Below, one piece after another: positions 52,308 through 61,943 of a stretch of 64,000 nt of DNA; within the stretch, counting starts at the first letter, position 1, and every line of letters begins with the position of its first letter. The position numbers and the translations under genes were made by a program. The notes under the pieces are model-generated. The model had not been told where the DNA came from and made no database searches. It saw nothing but the letters and a program-made list of their open reading frames with translations. Source of the stretch: Tamlana sp. 2_MG-2023 (GTDB taxonomy: Bacteria; Bacteroidota; Bacteroidia; Flavobacteriales; Flavobacteriaceae); contig NZ_JAUOSF010000001.1 in the NCBI RefSeq assembly GCF_030548465.1, forward strand, positions 1-64,000, read 5' to 3'.

Positions 52308-53033
52308 ATGCTTTCTAAAAGTCAGATTAAGTTAATAACGAGCTTAAAGCAAAAAAAATATAGACAACAGCATGGTTTTTTTGTTGTTGAAGGTTTAAAA
52401 ACAATTCGAGAACTTTTGAGTTCTGAATTAGAGCTTTTTCAACTGTATACTACAGAATCATTTGGAGAATACTTAGATCGTGAAGTTTTAATATCTTTTG
52501 CTGAATTGAAAAAAATTAGCTTTTTATCTACACCAAATACCGCTTTAGCATTATTTAAAATACCTGAACCGAAGCCTATTGAAGAAAACAAACTAATTGT
52601 AGCACTTGATGACGTAAGAGACCCAGGGAATTTGGGAACCATAATACGATTATGTGATTGGTTTGGTATTCATGATTTAGTGTGTAGTAAAGAAACTGTA
52701 GATTGTTATAACCCGAAAGTTATTCAGGCTACTATGGGCTCTATAGCAAGAGTGAATATTAATTATGTTGATTTGGAAGCCTTTATAAAGCTTCAAAACA
52801 CTTCTGTTTTCGGAGCGTTTATGGAAGGTGAAAATGTCTATACTAGTAAGCTTCCTACTGAAGGCGTGTTGGTTATGGGTAATGAAGCTAATGGGATTTC
52901 TGAAGCTATAGAGAAATTAATTAAAGCTAAAATATCAATCCCTAGATTTGGTGATTTACAAGCTGCCGAAAGCTTAAATGTTGCAACAGCAACCGCTATT
53001 TTACTTAGTGAATTTAAAAGGGCGACCTTTTAG
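52308..53033 (+). CDS. SpoU/TrmH-family RNA 2'-O-methyltransferase
   Basis: A 241-residue protein with the substrate-binding N-terminus (KQKKYRQQHGFFVVEGLKTIREL) and the SPOUT knot motifs: DPGNLGTIIRLCDWFG (motif 1), VLVMGNEANGIS (motif 2) and ISIPRFGDLQAAESLNVATATAILL (motif 3). It methylates a ribose in rRNA or tRNA. It lies divergent from tamL and convergent with porT. Confidence 0.93.
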   Translation: MLSKSQIKLITSLKQKKYRQQHGFFVVEGLKTIRELLSSELELFQLYTTESFGEYLDREVLISFAELKKISFLSTPNTALALFKIPEPKPIEENKLIVALDDVRDPGNLGTIIRLCDWFGIHDLVCSKETVDCYNPKVIQATMGSIARVNINYVDLEAFIKLQNTSVFGAFMEGENVYTSKLPTEGVLVMGNEANGISEAIEKLIKAKISIPRFGDLQAAESLNVATATAILLSEFKRATF

Positions 53034-53112
53034 AGTTGCAAGTATTCAGAAATTGAAAAACACTTTTATCTCATCATAAATGTTAACCAAGAGAGTCTGA
53101 AAAAAAAGCAGT

Positions 53113-53841
53113 TTATTGAAACGTAAAGTTTAAAAATACACCTCTTGTTTTCATGCTAGCTATATTGCTAGTCCATGGGCTGTTAGGATCTTCATCTCTA
53201 ATTAACTCATCAGAAATAGCAAATACCCCACGAACAGAAGGCGTAAACTTAAAGTTATATAAATAGAAGTCTATCCCGAACCCTAGTTCGTAAAACAAAG
53301 GAGTTGTTTCCGTTCTGAATTGTCCGCTAGAGTTGTCTTCAGGGTTCGTTTCGTTACTCGATAAATTTATGGCTGCTGAAAAACCTCCAACAATAAACGG
53401 TTTAAAATTGTTGATGCGTTTAGTTGAAACCTTCAATAATAAAGGTATATGTATATAAGTTGATTTAACTTCTCTAACTAAATCTGCATTGGAATAACTC
53501 ATGCCATCAAAGTAAGTTTCGCTATACTTTAATTCTCTAGTCGAAATGTTTAACCCTGGTTCTAACCGTAAATCCATGTAGTTGTTCAAACGTAAGTTTC
53601 CTATTAAACCTACACTGAATCCAGGACTGCGTTTTACGTAAACATCACGTAAGTCTTCGTTATAATCGAAATTAAAATCTAAAACGTTAACGCCTAAATA
53701 GTAACCCCAACGGAGTAGATTATAATCTGTTGAACCTCGGCCTTGATTAGCGTCGTATATTACTTTTTCTTTGCTAAATAGTTGAGCGTATGATGTTTGG
53801 AGTATAAAAAAGAAAGCGATTAATGCAAAAAAGTGCTTCAT
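53113..53841 (-). CDS. porT: PorT-type outer-membrane beta-barrel, T9SS component
   Basis: From ATG 53841 this is 242 residues with a signal peptide (MKHFFALIAFFFILQTSYAQ). Barrel strands follow (GYYLGVNVLDFNFDY, GFSVGLIGNLRLNNYMDLRLEPGLNI, IHIPLLLKVSTKR, YELGFGIDFYLYNFKFTPSVR). PorT directly after ubiE is the usual order in Flavobacteria. PorT is needed for type IX secretion, which the FG-GAP protein at 518 uses. The frame extends 25 codons further upstream into ubiE; the later Met is the only one that puts the signal peptide at the N-terminus. Confidence 0.88.
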   Translation of the reverse strand: MKHFFALIAFFFILQTSYAQLFSKEKVIYDANQGRGSTDYNLLRWGYYLGVNVLDFNFDYNEDLRDVYVKRSPGFSVGLIGNLRLNNYMDLRLEPGLNISTRELKYSETYFDGMSYSNADLVREVKSTYIHIPLLLKVSTKRINNFKPFIVGGFSAAINLSSNETNPEDNSSGQFRTETTPLFYELGFGIDFYLYNFKFTPSVRGVFAISDELIRDEDPNSPWTSNIASMKTRGVFLNFTFQ

Positions 53842-53845
53842 ATGT

Positions 53846-54571
53846 TTACTTAGATGATTTGTAAATAGTTGCCACACCCAAAGTTTGTGGAAAATCTTCA
53901 ACATTAATAAACCCAATTTTTCGTAAAATATTGTTTAAAGCTTCACCATATGGAAAAACAGAAGCTGATTCTGATAAATATTGATAAGCACTTCGGTCTT
54001 TAGAAAAGATTTTACCAATAAGGGGCATAATGTTTTTGGTATATAAGTTATAACCTTGTTTAAATGGTGCTTTTGTTGGGATTGAGGTTTCTAAAATTAC
54101 GAAAGTACCATTAGGTTTTAAAACGCGGTAAATTTCTTTCAACCCGCTTTCTAAATTCTCAAAGTTTCTAACACCAAAAGCCACAGTAATAGCGTCGAAA
54201 GTGTCATTTTTAAAAGGTAATTTTTCACTATCGCCTAAAACCATTTCAATTTTAGAATCAAGCCCTTTCCTTTTAACTTTCTCTTTGCCAATTTCAAGCA
54301 TACCACTACTAATATCCAAACCAACAATTTTAGTAGCATTAGTTTCGGAAAGGTTTATGGCTAAATCTCCGGTTCCTGTTGCAATGTCTAAAATGCTTTC
54401 AGGATTACTTTTGTTTATAATTTTAACGACGTTTTTACGCCATTTAATATCAATTCCGAAAGAAATTACGCGGTTTAAGCCGTCATAGTCACTAGAAATA
54501 TTATCGAACATTTTAGTGACTTGTTCTTTTTTGCCTAATGCGCTGTTTTTGTATGGTTTTACTTTTGACAA
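53846..54571 (-). CDS. ubiE: Demethylmenaquinone methyltransferase
   Basis: A 241-residue UbiE/MenG with [11 protein letters not shown] (SAM loop), [42 protein letters not shown] and [17 protein letters not shown]. It methylates demethylmenaquinone to menaquinone, the main quinone in Bacteroidota. Its 3' end is 4 bases from the porT start, so they form one operon. Confidence 0.97.
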   Translation of the reverse strand: MSKVKPYKNSALGKKEQVTKMFDNISSDYDGLNRVISFGIDIKWRKNVVKIINKSNPESILDIATGTGDLAINLSETNATKIVGLDISSGMLEIGKEKVKRKGLDSKIEMVLGDSEKLPFKNDTFDAITVAFGVRNFENLESGLKEIYRVLKPNGTFVILETSIPTKAPFKQGYNLYTKNIMPLIGKIFSKDRSAYQYLSESASVFPYGEALNNILRKIGFINVEDFPQTLGVATIYKSSK

Positions 54572-54675
54572 GTTTGTAAATTTTTCACAAATATAAACTT
54601 TTAAAGAAGCTTTACATAATAGGGCTCTAAATAATTATATTGATTCAATTTTATGTAGGCCCCTTTATTTTATAT

Positions 54676-54683
54676 TATATTTG
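54676..54683 (+). promoter_or_regulatory. Bacteroidota -7 element of trkA
   Basis: TATATTTG fits TAnnTTTG, 26 bases before the trkA start. TTATG about 20 bases upstream is a poor -33 match. A hint rather than proof. Confidence 0.45.
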
Positions 54684-54708
54684 TTCTACTTTTTATGATG
54701 ACACAAAA

Positions 54709-56058
54709 ATGAAAATAATAATTGCAGGAGCAGGTGAAGTAGGATTTCATTTGGCAAAATTATTGTCTTACGAATCTCAAGAAATAACTTTAATAGATCC
54801 CAATAAGAAAAGTTTAGCACACGCAGATAACCAATTGGATATCCGTGTTGTTAAAGGAGATGCAACTTCTATCGCTATTTTAAGGGAGGCTAGAATAGAT
54901 TCTTGCGATTTGTTTATTGCCGTTACTTCTAGTGAAACTACAAATATTACAATTTGCGTTTTAGCCAAGCAATTGGGAGCTAAACGAACGATTGCTAGAA
55001 TTTCTAATACCGAATTTATCCGCTATAAGGATGAAGTTGGGTTTACTAAATTTGGTATCGATGAGCTAATTTCTCCTGAGGCTTTAGCGGCTTCAGAAAT
55101 TGAATTGTCGTTGAAACAATCGTCCTTCAACGAGACCTATGAGTTTGAAGAAGGCGCCCTTTCAATGGCAGGATTAACACTTTCAAGATCGGCCACTTTT
55201 GTTGGTAAAACGGTGAAAGAAGCAGCTGAGGTTTTTCCTGAAATTCACTTTGTGCCTATCGCGATTCAACGTTTTGGAACACAGTATACTACGATTCCTC
55301 GTGGCGATACCGTTTTTAAACGTGGTGATAACGTCGTTTTTATTACTTCAGAAGGTGGTGCAGAAGAGTTATGTAAATTATCCGGAAAAGTTAATCGAGA
55401 GATTAAGGATGTCATGATATTAGGAGGTGGACAAATTGGTTTTAAAACGGCTCGTGATTTAAGTGCAAAAGGGTTTAATGTAAAACTGATGGAAGGTAAT
55501 AGAGATCGTGCTTTTGATATTGCTGATGTTTTAACGAAAGTACTCGTTATTAATAGTGATGGTAGAAATGCAGATTTGCTAGATGAAGAAAACATTGGAG
55601 ATATGGATGCTTTTATAGCCGTAGGTCCAAACTCTGAAACCAATATTATGTCTTGTTTAGTGGCGAAATCTAAAGGTGTTAAAAAAACTATTGCATTAGT
55701 TGAAAACATGGATTATTTTGATCTTTCCCACTCCATTGGGATTGACACCTTAATTAATAAAAAGCTTTTAGCAGCAAATAATATTTTTAGATATATACGT
55801 CGTGGTGAAGTTGTTGCCATGACCAAACTAAGTAACTTGAACGCCGAATTATTAGAGTTTGAGGTAAAGAGTTCATCGGCAGTTTGTAATAAAGCTATTA
55901 AATCTATCGATTTCCCAAGAAGTGCTATTATTGGAGGAGTCATTAGAGATGGGGTTGGAATGATTGCTTTAGGGAGCTTTAAAATTCAAGCAGGCGACCG
56001 TGTGGTGGTTTGTTGTTTGTTAAAATCTATCAAGCGCGTTGAAAAACTATTTATCTAA
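54709..56058 (+). CDS. trkA: Trk potassium transporter regulatory subunit TrkA
   Basis: From ATG 54709 this is 449 residues: two Rossmann RCK_N domains (GAGEVGFHLAKLL near residue 6, GGGQIGFKTARDL near 240) each with an RCK_C domain. It binds NAD(H) and ATP and gates the TrkH pore. The frame opens 23 codons earlier, but the extra segment is hydrophobic and overlaps the promoter. trkH follows by 16 bases. Confidence 0.95.
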   Translation: MKIIIAGAGEVGFHLAKLLSYESQEITLIDPNKKSLAHADNQLDIRVVKGDATSIAILREARIDSCDLFIAVTSSETTNITICVLAKQLGAKRTIARISNTEFIRYKDEVGFTKFGIDELISPEALAASEIELSLKQSSFNETYEFEEGALSMAGLTLSRSATFVGKTVKEAAEVFPEIHFVPIAIQRFGTQYTTIPRGDTVFKRGDNVVFITSEGGAEELCKLSGKVNREIKDVMILGGGQIGFKTARDLSAKGFNVKLMEGNRDRAFDIADVLTKVLVINSDGRNADLLDEENIGDMDAFIAVGPNSETNIMSCLVAKSKGVKKTIALVENMDYFDLSHSIGIDTLINKKLLAANNIFRYIRRGEVVAMTKLSNLNAELLEFEVKSSSAVCNKAIKSIDFPRSAIIGGVIRDGVGMIALGSFKIQAGDRVVVCCLLKSIKRVEKLFI

Positions 56059-56074
56059 TTAAACAGAATCCATA

Positions 56075-57568
56075 TTGAAACTTAATTTTAAAATCATTTT
56101 TCATTTTTTAGGATTGCTATTATTGTTTAATGGTGGTTTTATGTTGCTTTCAGCACTAGTCAGCTTAATTTATCAAGACGGCGTAACATCTCAAATATCA
56201 ATTGCTGGTGTTTTGACGATGTTTATAGGTGCTGTTGGAATGTTTTTTACACGAAATCATGAGAAAGTGATGAACAAGCGTGAAGGTTATATTGTTGTAA
56301 CTTTTGGCTGGATTTTTATGTCACTTTCAGGAACCTTGCCGTATGTGATTACTGAAAGTATTCCTAGTTTTACAGATGCTTTTTTTGAAACCATGTCTGG
56401 TTATACGACTACAGGAGCTTCTATTTTAAATGATATTGAAGCGGTACCAAAAGGTGTATTGTTTTGGCGTAGTTTAACGCATTGGATTGGAGGTATGGGG
56501 ATTATCGTACTCGCCATAGCTATTTTACCGCTTTTGGGAATTGGTGGGATGCAACTTTTTGCAGCGGAAGCGCCAGGTCCTAGTGGCGATAAGCTACATC
56601 CACGTATAACAGATACAGCAAAACGTTTATGGCTTATCTATTTTAGCTACACGGCTGCAGAAACTATTCTTTTAAACCTTGCTGGGATGTCGTTTTTTGA
56701 TGCGATTAATCATGCTATGTGTACGCTTTCTACAGGAGGATTTTCTACTAAGAATGCAAGTGTTGCTTATTGGAATCATCAACCTATTATACAGTATATA
56801 ATTTGCTTGTTTATGTTTTTAGCAGGTTCAAATTTTGTATTAAGTTACTTTGCTTTTAAAGGAAAATTTCAAAAAATATTGCATGATGAAGAGTTTAGCC
56901 TGTATTTTAAGTTTATAGCGATTTTTACGGCTATAGCAGGGGTTATTATTTATTTTCATGCCGATTTAAGTTTATCTTCCATTCATCATCCTGTTGTATG
57001 GGGAGAAGCTGAAAGTGCCTTTAGACATGCGTTATTTCAAGTACTATCTATAGTGACAACTACAGGGTTTGTTTCTGCAGACTATACCCTTTGGACACCA
57101 TTTTTGGTGGTTTTCTTTTTCGGATTAATGTTTTTAGGAGGTTCGGCAGGAAGCACATCGGGAGGGGTGAAAGTAGTGCGTCATTTAATTTTGATAAAGA
57201 ATGGTTTTTTAGAATTTAAACGTACGTTGCATCCTAATGCTATTGTGCCTGTACGATATAATGGGAAGGCAATTAATCGATTTATTGTATTTAATGTTTT
57301 AGCCTTCTTTATTTTGTATATGCTCTCCTTTATTATAGGAGGATTAGTGTTTTCTATGTTTGGTTTGGAGTTTAGCTCGGCCATTGGTTTAGCGGCATCT
57401 ACCTTAGGAAATGTTGGGCCAGCTTTTGGTGATTTCGGACCAGTAAATAATTACGCATTACTTCCAGACTTGGGCAAGTGGTGGGCATCCTTTTTAATGC
57501 TTATCGGGCGTCTTGAGCTGTTTACAGTACTTATCTTGTTTACGCCATTCTTTTGGAGAAATAGATAA
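56075..57568 (+). CDS. trkH: Trk potassium uptake transmembrane protein TrkH
   Basis: A 497-residue protein from TTG 56075 with four pore-loop repeats, including TMSGYTTTGASI, MCTLSTGGFST, SIVTTTGFVSADY and AASTLGNVGPAFG, each with the filter Gly, and a GGSAGSTSGGVK loop that forms the gating region. It is the potassium-conducting subunit in operon with trkA. A bidirectional terminator follows. Confidence 0.96.
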   Translation: MKLNFKIIFHFLGLLLLFNGGFMLLSALVSLIYQDGVTSQISIAGVLTMFIGAVGMFFTRNHEKVMNKREGYIVVTFGWIFMSLSGTLPYVITESIPSFTDAFFETMSGYTTTGASILNDIEAVPKGVLFWRSLTHWIGGMGIIVLAIAILPLLGIGGMQLFAAEAPGPSGDKLHPRITDTAKRLWLIYFSYTAAETILLNLAGMSFFDAINHAMCTLSTGGFSTKNASVAYWNHQPIIQYIICLFMFLAGSNFVLSYFAFKGKFQKILHDEEFSLYFKFIAIFTAIAGVIIYFHADLSLSSIHHPVVWGEAESAFRHALFQVLSIVTTTGFVSADYTLWTPFLVVFFFGLMFLGGSAGSTSGGVKVVRHLILIKNGFLEFKRTLHPNAIVPVRYNGKAINRFIVFNVLAFFILYMLSFIIGGLVFSMFGLEFSSAIGLAASTLGNVGPAFGDFGPVNNYALLPDLGKWWASFLMLIGRLELFTVLILFTPFFWRNR

Positions 57569-57620
57569 TCCTTCAGATTTTGTTTTAGAAACCAAAATTA
57601 TAGTTTAAAGATATGATATA

Positions 57621-57654
57621 AAAAAAGCCGCTAAATTCAATTAACGGCTTTTTT
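57621..57654. terminator. Bidirectional terminator between trkH and the aminotransferase
   Basis: AAAAAAGCCG and CGGCTTTTTT form a 10-bp stem with extra TAA/TTA pairing in the loop. T runs occur on both strands, so it serves both convergent genes. Confidence 0.85.
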
Positions 57655-57677
57655 ATATGAAGTGTTACTGTAAGTGA

Positions 57678-58865
57678 TTATTCAGTAACAGCAGCTTTTA
57701 TTCTTTTAATCGCTTCAATGATTTGTTCTTGTGAAGCAGCATAAGAAATACGAATACAATCCGGATTTCCAAAAGCTTCACCTGTAACTGTAGCAACAAG
57801 CGCTTCTTCTAATAAGTATAAAGAGAAATCTGTAGCATTGTTAATCTTTTTACCTCTTAAAGTTTTTCCGAAGTAATGTGTTACGTTAGGGAAAACATAA
57901 AATGCACCTTCAGGCGTATTTGTTTTGAAACCTTCAACATCGTTTAATAAGTCTAAGATTAAATCACGACGTACTTTAAACTCGTCAATCATGTATTGCA
58001 CACGAGATGGAGCTTCGTTTAAAGCAGTAATTACCGCACGTTGCGCGATACAGTTTGTTCCACTTGTAATTTGTCCTTGAAGTTTGTTACATGCACGAGC
58101 AATTTTTTCTGGTCCTCCAATGTAACCAACACGCCATCCTGTCATTGCAAAGGCTTTAGAAACCCCGTTTACAGTAATGGTATTGTTGTACATATCTTCA
58201 AATTCAGCCATACTTGTATGACCTTCACCGTAGTTAATGTGTTCGTAAATTTCATCTGAAACTACGTAAATATTTGGATGCTTTACTAATACATCGGCTA
58301 AAGCTCTTAATTCAGATCTGCTATAAACCGATCCACTTGGGTTACAAGGAGAGCTGAACCAGATCATTTTAGTATTTGGTGTGATAGCTGCTTCAAGTTG
58401 CGCTGGAGTCATTTTAAAGTCAGTGTCTATAGTCGTTTTAACTTCTACAGGTACACCGTCATTTAATTTAACGATATCAGAATAACTTACCCAGTAAGGA
58501 CAAGGTAAAATAACTTCATCACCAGCATTTAACATCACTCCAGCGATATTTGCTAAAGATTGTTTTGCTCCTGTAGAAACTACAATTTGAGCTGGCGTAT
58601 AAGTTAAATTGTTATCACGTTTAAATTTAGTAATAACAGCTTCTTTTAAATCAGCATAGCCATCAACTGGAGAATAAGAATTGTAATTTTCATTAATAGC
58701 CTGAATTGCTGCATCTTTAATGAAATCTGGCGTGTTAAAGTCTGGCTCACCAAGACTTAGTCCAATAATATCTTTTCCTTCGCCTCTAAGTTCTCTTGCT
58801 TTTGCTGCCATTGCTAACGTTGCAGACGTAGCCATGTTTAAAATTCTATCAGATAGTAATTGCAT
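57678..58865 (-). CDS. Aspartate/prephenate aminotransferase (class I PLP)
   Basis: This 395-residue PLP enzyme has the pattern of AspC-like AAT I-beta: GLSLGEPDFNTPDF, STGAKQSLANIAG, CPYWVSYSD, FSSPCNPSGSVYSRSEL, SDEIYEHINYG and SKAFAMTGWRVGYIGGP with the Schiff-base Lys. It converts oxaloacetate and glutamate to aspartate and 2-oxoglutarate, possibly also prephenate. Length and start are normal. Confidence 0.93.
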   Translation of the reverse strand: MQLLSDRILNMATSATLAMAAKARELRGEGKDIIGLSLGEPDFNTPDFIKDAAIQAINENYNSYSPVDGYADLKEAVITKFKRDNNLTYTPAQIVVSTGAKQSLANIAGVMLNAGDEVILPCPYWVSYSDIVKLNDGVPVEVKTTIDTDFKMTPAQLEAAITPNTKMIWFSSPCNPSGSVYSRSELRALADVLVKHPNIYVVSDEIYEHINYGEGHTSMAEFEDMYNNTITVNGVSKAFAMTGWRVGYIGGPEKIARACNKLQGQITSGTNCIAQRAVITALNEAPSRVQYMIDEFKVRRDLILDLLNDVEGFKTNTPEGAFYVFPNVTHYFGKTLRGKKINNATDFSLYLLEEALVATVTGEAFGNPDCIRISYAASQEQIIEAIKRIKAAVTE

Positions 58866-58899
58866 GTAAAATTATTTGTTAATTGTAAATTTTAATAGT

Positions 58900-59994
58900 T
58901 TATGCGTAGTTAGGTTTTTGTCCCAATACTTTTAGTTGGTTGTAATGTTCGGAAACAGCTTTCCAAAATGAAGAATATTCATTGTAAGGTAAGCTGCATT
59001 CTTTAGCGGTTGCTTTAACGATTTTAGCTAATTTGCTGTAGTGAATGTGACTAATATGTGCAAACAAATGATGTTCTACTTGTCTGTTTAATCCACCTGT
59101 GTAAAATTCTGCTAACCAGCTTTTAGGTGAAAAATTTGAAGTCGTGTACAGTTGGTGAATCGCCCAAGTGTTTTTCATGTTACCATTTTCGTCTGGCTCA
59201 GGCATTTCTGTATTAGGCATCACGTGTGCTAATTGAAAAACAACACTTAAAATGATTCCTGCGGTATAGTGCATCACAAAGAAACCAATTAAAACTTGCC
59301 ACCAAGCAAAGCCTAATGATAATGGTAAAACAATCCAAATGAGATAATAAATAATTTTACCAATAATTAGCTTCGTCCACTGCGTTGCTGGGTGGGGCAT
59401 TTTGCCGTAGGCTAATTTTCTTTTTAAATATTTATAACTTTGAATAAAATCGGTTGTAATTGCCCAGTTTGCAGTCAATAAACCATATAAAAAGAAAGCA
59501 TAAAAACGTTGGTATTTGTGAATTCTTAACCATTTAGTGTGTTTTGAAAAACGGATAATTCTACCTGCATCTATATCTTCATCGTGACCTTGAATGTTTG
59601 TATAGGTATGGTGTAAAACATTGTGTTGTACTTTCCAATTGTAATCGTTACCAGCTAAAACATAGATGCTGCTTCCCATGAGTTTGTTAACCCATTTTTT
59701 ACTAGAAAAAGAACCGTGATTGGCGTCATGCATCACATTCATACCAACACCAGCCATACCAACACCAGTAGTAATCATACATAAAATTTGAGCCCACCAA
59801 GGTAAGTCGATTGTTAAAACTAGAGCAACAGGTACAATAAGTAAAGCAAACATAATCACTGCTTTTAAATAGAGTTTCCAGTTACCGGTACGTTTAATGT
59901 TATTTTCTTTGAAATATTCGTTAACGCGTTTATTTAGTGTACGGAAAAATTTTGCCGAATCTGTTCTAGAGAATGTTAATGCTTGTTTTGTCAT
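58900..59994 (-). CDS. Fatty acid desaturase
   Basis: A 364-residue membrane desaturase with three His boxes, HDANH (89-93), HNVLHH (124-129) and QVEHHLFAHISHIHY near the C-terminus, and four membrane helices. This type introduces a double bond in acyl-CoA or phospholipid chains. The HHLFP-like third box is typical of front-end or delta-type desaturases. It is divergent from rsmG. Confidence 0.92.
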   Translation of the reverse strand: MTKQALTFSRTDSAKFFRTLNKRVNEYFKENNIKRTGNWKLYLKAVIMFALLIVPVALVLTIDLPWWAQILCMITTGVGMAGVGMNVMHDANHGSFSSKKWVNKLMGSSIYVLAGNDYNWKVQHNVLHHTYTNIQGHDEDIDAGRIIRFSKHTKWLRIHKYQRFYAFFLYGLLTANWAITTDFIQSYKYLKRKLAYGKMPHPATQWTKLIIGKIIYYLIWIVLPLSLGFAWWQVLIGFFVMHYTAGIILSVVFQLAHVMPNTEMPEPDENGNMKNTWAIHQLYTTSNFSPKSWLAEFYTGGLNRQVEHHLFAHISHIHYSKLAKIVKATAKECSLPYNEYSSFWKAVSEHYNQLKVLGQKPNYA

Positions 59995-60085
59995 GCTATA
60001 ATCAATATTAATATGGTGCTGAAATTTTCATTCTACCATATTCTGCGCAAAGATAGGAATAAACAAAGTTAAGTAATCCCAATTT

Positions 60086-60120
60086 TTTGTAAAAAAATGG
60101 GTTTAAAAAGTATATTTTTG
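60086..60120 (+). promoter_or_regulatory. Likely rsmG promoter
   Basis: TTTG (60086-60089) and TATTTTTG (60113-60120) match the Bacteroidota -33/-7 consensus with a 23-base spacer, 17 bases before the rsmG start. Confidence 0.5.
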
Positions 60121-60137
60121 TTGAAAATTTAACAATA

Positions 60138-60767
60138 ATGGAACTCATCTTAAAGTACTTTCCTGAGCTTACCGAAGACCAGATAAACAAATTTACACAG
60201 TTAGAATCGCTATACAAAGATTGGAATTTGAAAATCAATGTGGTGTCAAGAAAGGATATTGATGAATTGTATTTACGTCATGTTCTACATTCATTAGGTA
60301 TTGCTAAAGTGATTTCTTTTAAGGATGGAAGCAAAATTTTAGACGTTGGAACAGGTGGTGGTTTTCCGGGTATTCCACTGGCTATCATGTTTCCTGAATG
60401 TTCTTTCCATTTGGTAGATAGTATAGGTAAGAAACTTAAGGTGGTTAATGAAGTTGTTGAAGGTTTAGGTTTAACAAACGTGAAAACAACCCACAGTCGC
60501 GTGGAAGAAATTAACGATCATTTTGATTTTATCGTGAGTCGAGCGGTAGCGATTATGCCAACTTTTGTGCATTGGGTTAAAGGTAAAATAGCGAAAGATC
60601 AGATGCATGAGCTTAAGAATGGTATCCTTTACTTAAAAGGTGGTGATTTAACCGAAGAACTACAAGATTATAGAACAACTACTGTTTATAATTTAAGTGA
60701 TTATTTTACTGAAGATTTTTACGAAACTAAAAAAGTGGTGCATTTACCTTTAAAGTATCGAGGTTAA
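60138..60767 (+). CDS. rsmG: 16S rRNA m7G527 methyltransferase
   Basis: A 209-residue RsmG/GidB with WNLKINVVSRKDIDELYLRHVLHSL, DVGTGGGFPGIPLAI (SAM loop), LVDSIGKKLKVVNEV and VSRAVAIMPTFVHW. It methylates G527 in 16S rRNA; loss gives low-level streptomycin resistance in other bacteria. Normal length and stand-alone. Confidence 0.96.
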   Translation: MELILKYFPELTEDQINKFTQLESLYKDWNLKINVVSRKDIDELYLRHVLHSLGIAKVISFKDGSKILDVGTGGGFPGIPLAIMFPECSFHLVDSIGKKLKVVNEVVEGLGLTNVKTTHSRVEEINDHFDFIVSRAVAIMPTFVHWVKGKIAKDQMHELKNGILYLKGGDLTEELQDYRTTTVYNLSDYFTEDFYETKKVVHLPLKYRG

Positions 60768-60770
60768 GTA

Positions 60771-61730
60771 TTACAACTTAACCAACGCATTGATGGCTTT
60801 ATTGAAAAAGAAGTATTGATGCTGAAACCAATAGGTTTCATTGTATTGTAGAATACTTGTTACGTTTGATCCAATTGATAAAATATTATTAGCACGATCA
60901 AAATGATGTTTAGCTTTAACGTTATCGTTTAAATTAATATATGCAATGGCCAAGCCTAATTCGGCATCGAAATCTGTTGAATCAAATTCTAAAACCTGTT
61001 CAAAATCTGAAATAGCTTCAGCATCTTCGCCTAAAAATAAACTTGAAGCTCCTCTAAAGAAATAAGCAAAAGCATTGCTCTTGTCAAGAAATAGCGCATT
61101 ATTAAAGTCGTTTTTAGCATCTTGATAACGGGTTATTTCCATGAAAAACACACCTCTGTTATAGTAGTTCTCAGAACTTTTTTCAATAAGTATAGCTGTT
61201 GAATAATCAATATGGGCTTTTTGATAATTTTCCAATGCATGATACGCTGAAGCTCTTAATGTGTATGTTTTTGGTTGGCCAGGAACCGATTTTATTACTT
61301 TATCGAAATCGCTTATGGCTTTTTCATACTCGCCTAATTCTAGACGAACACAAGCTAAACTATATAAGGCATCTATAAATTTATCATCTAAAATATAGGC
61401 TTTCGCATAATCTTCTTTTGCTTCCGTGTAATCTTGAACACTGTATCTGGAATTTCCTCGATTATAGTAGGTGTCGGCGTCTGGATTTTCTACTATAATT
61501 TTAGAATAGTCTACAATAGCTCCATAAAAATCTTCCGAATTATTTTTTGCTAATCCACGCTGAAAATAGGCGTCTAGGTTATTGGGTTCTAAATCAATAA
61601 CGTCATTTAGCATTGAGATTCTTTCTTCTAAATCGGTTGTTCTTAAGGCTTGTCTGTAAAGTTTGTTTGCTTGCCCGAAGGTCAATAAAGGCAATGCAAC
61701 ACATAGAGTAAGTAGTAAATTTTTCATCAA
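60771..61730 (-). CDS. Secreted tetratricopeptide-repeat protein
   Basis: This 319-residue protein has a signal peptide (MMKNLLLTLCVALPLLTFGQ) and about seven TPR units (LDAYFQRGLAKNNSEDFYGAIVDYSKII, ADTYYNRGNSRYSVQDYTEAKEDYAKAY, IDALYSLACVRLELGEYEKAISDFDKVI and so on). It is a periplasmic protein-interaction scaffold. It converges with rsmG with a 3-base gap. Confidence 0.9.
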   Translation of the reverse strand: MMKNLLLTLCVALPLLTFGQANKLYRQALRTTDLEERISMLNDVIDLEPNNLDAYFQRGLAKNNSEDFYGAIVDYSKIIVENPDADTYYNRGNSRYSVQDYTEAKEDYAKAYILDDKFIDALYSLACVRLELGEYEKAISDFDKVIKSVPGQPKTYTLRASAYHALENYQKAHIDYSTAILIEKSSENYYNRGVFFMEITRYQDAKNDFNNALFLDKSNAFAYFFRGASSLFLGEDAEAISDFEQVLEFDSTDFDAELGLAIAYINLNDNVKAKHHFDRANNILSIGSNVTSILQYNETYWFQHQYFFFNKAINALVKL

Positions 61731-61943
61731 GATTTATATGAGCAAAAAATATGCCGTTTTAAAGAATAAAGTTAATGATAATTTTTAAGATTTGATTAAT
61801 CTCTTAGAATTGAATATTTAGTTCTATTGGTTTCTATGATGATATTTCATGGATTAAAATATTATAAAGTCTCTTTAAATGAAGATAAGCGCTATATTAA
61901 GAATTTTTGTAAGTTGCCATGGTGTTTAGCAGACTAAATTTCT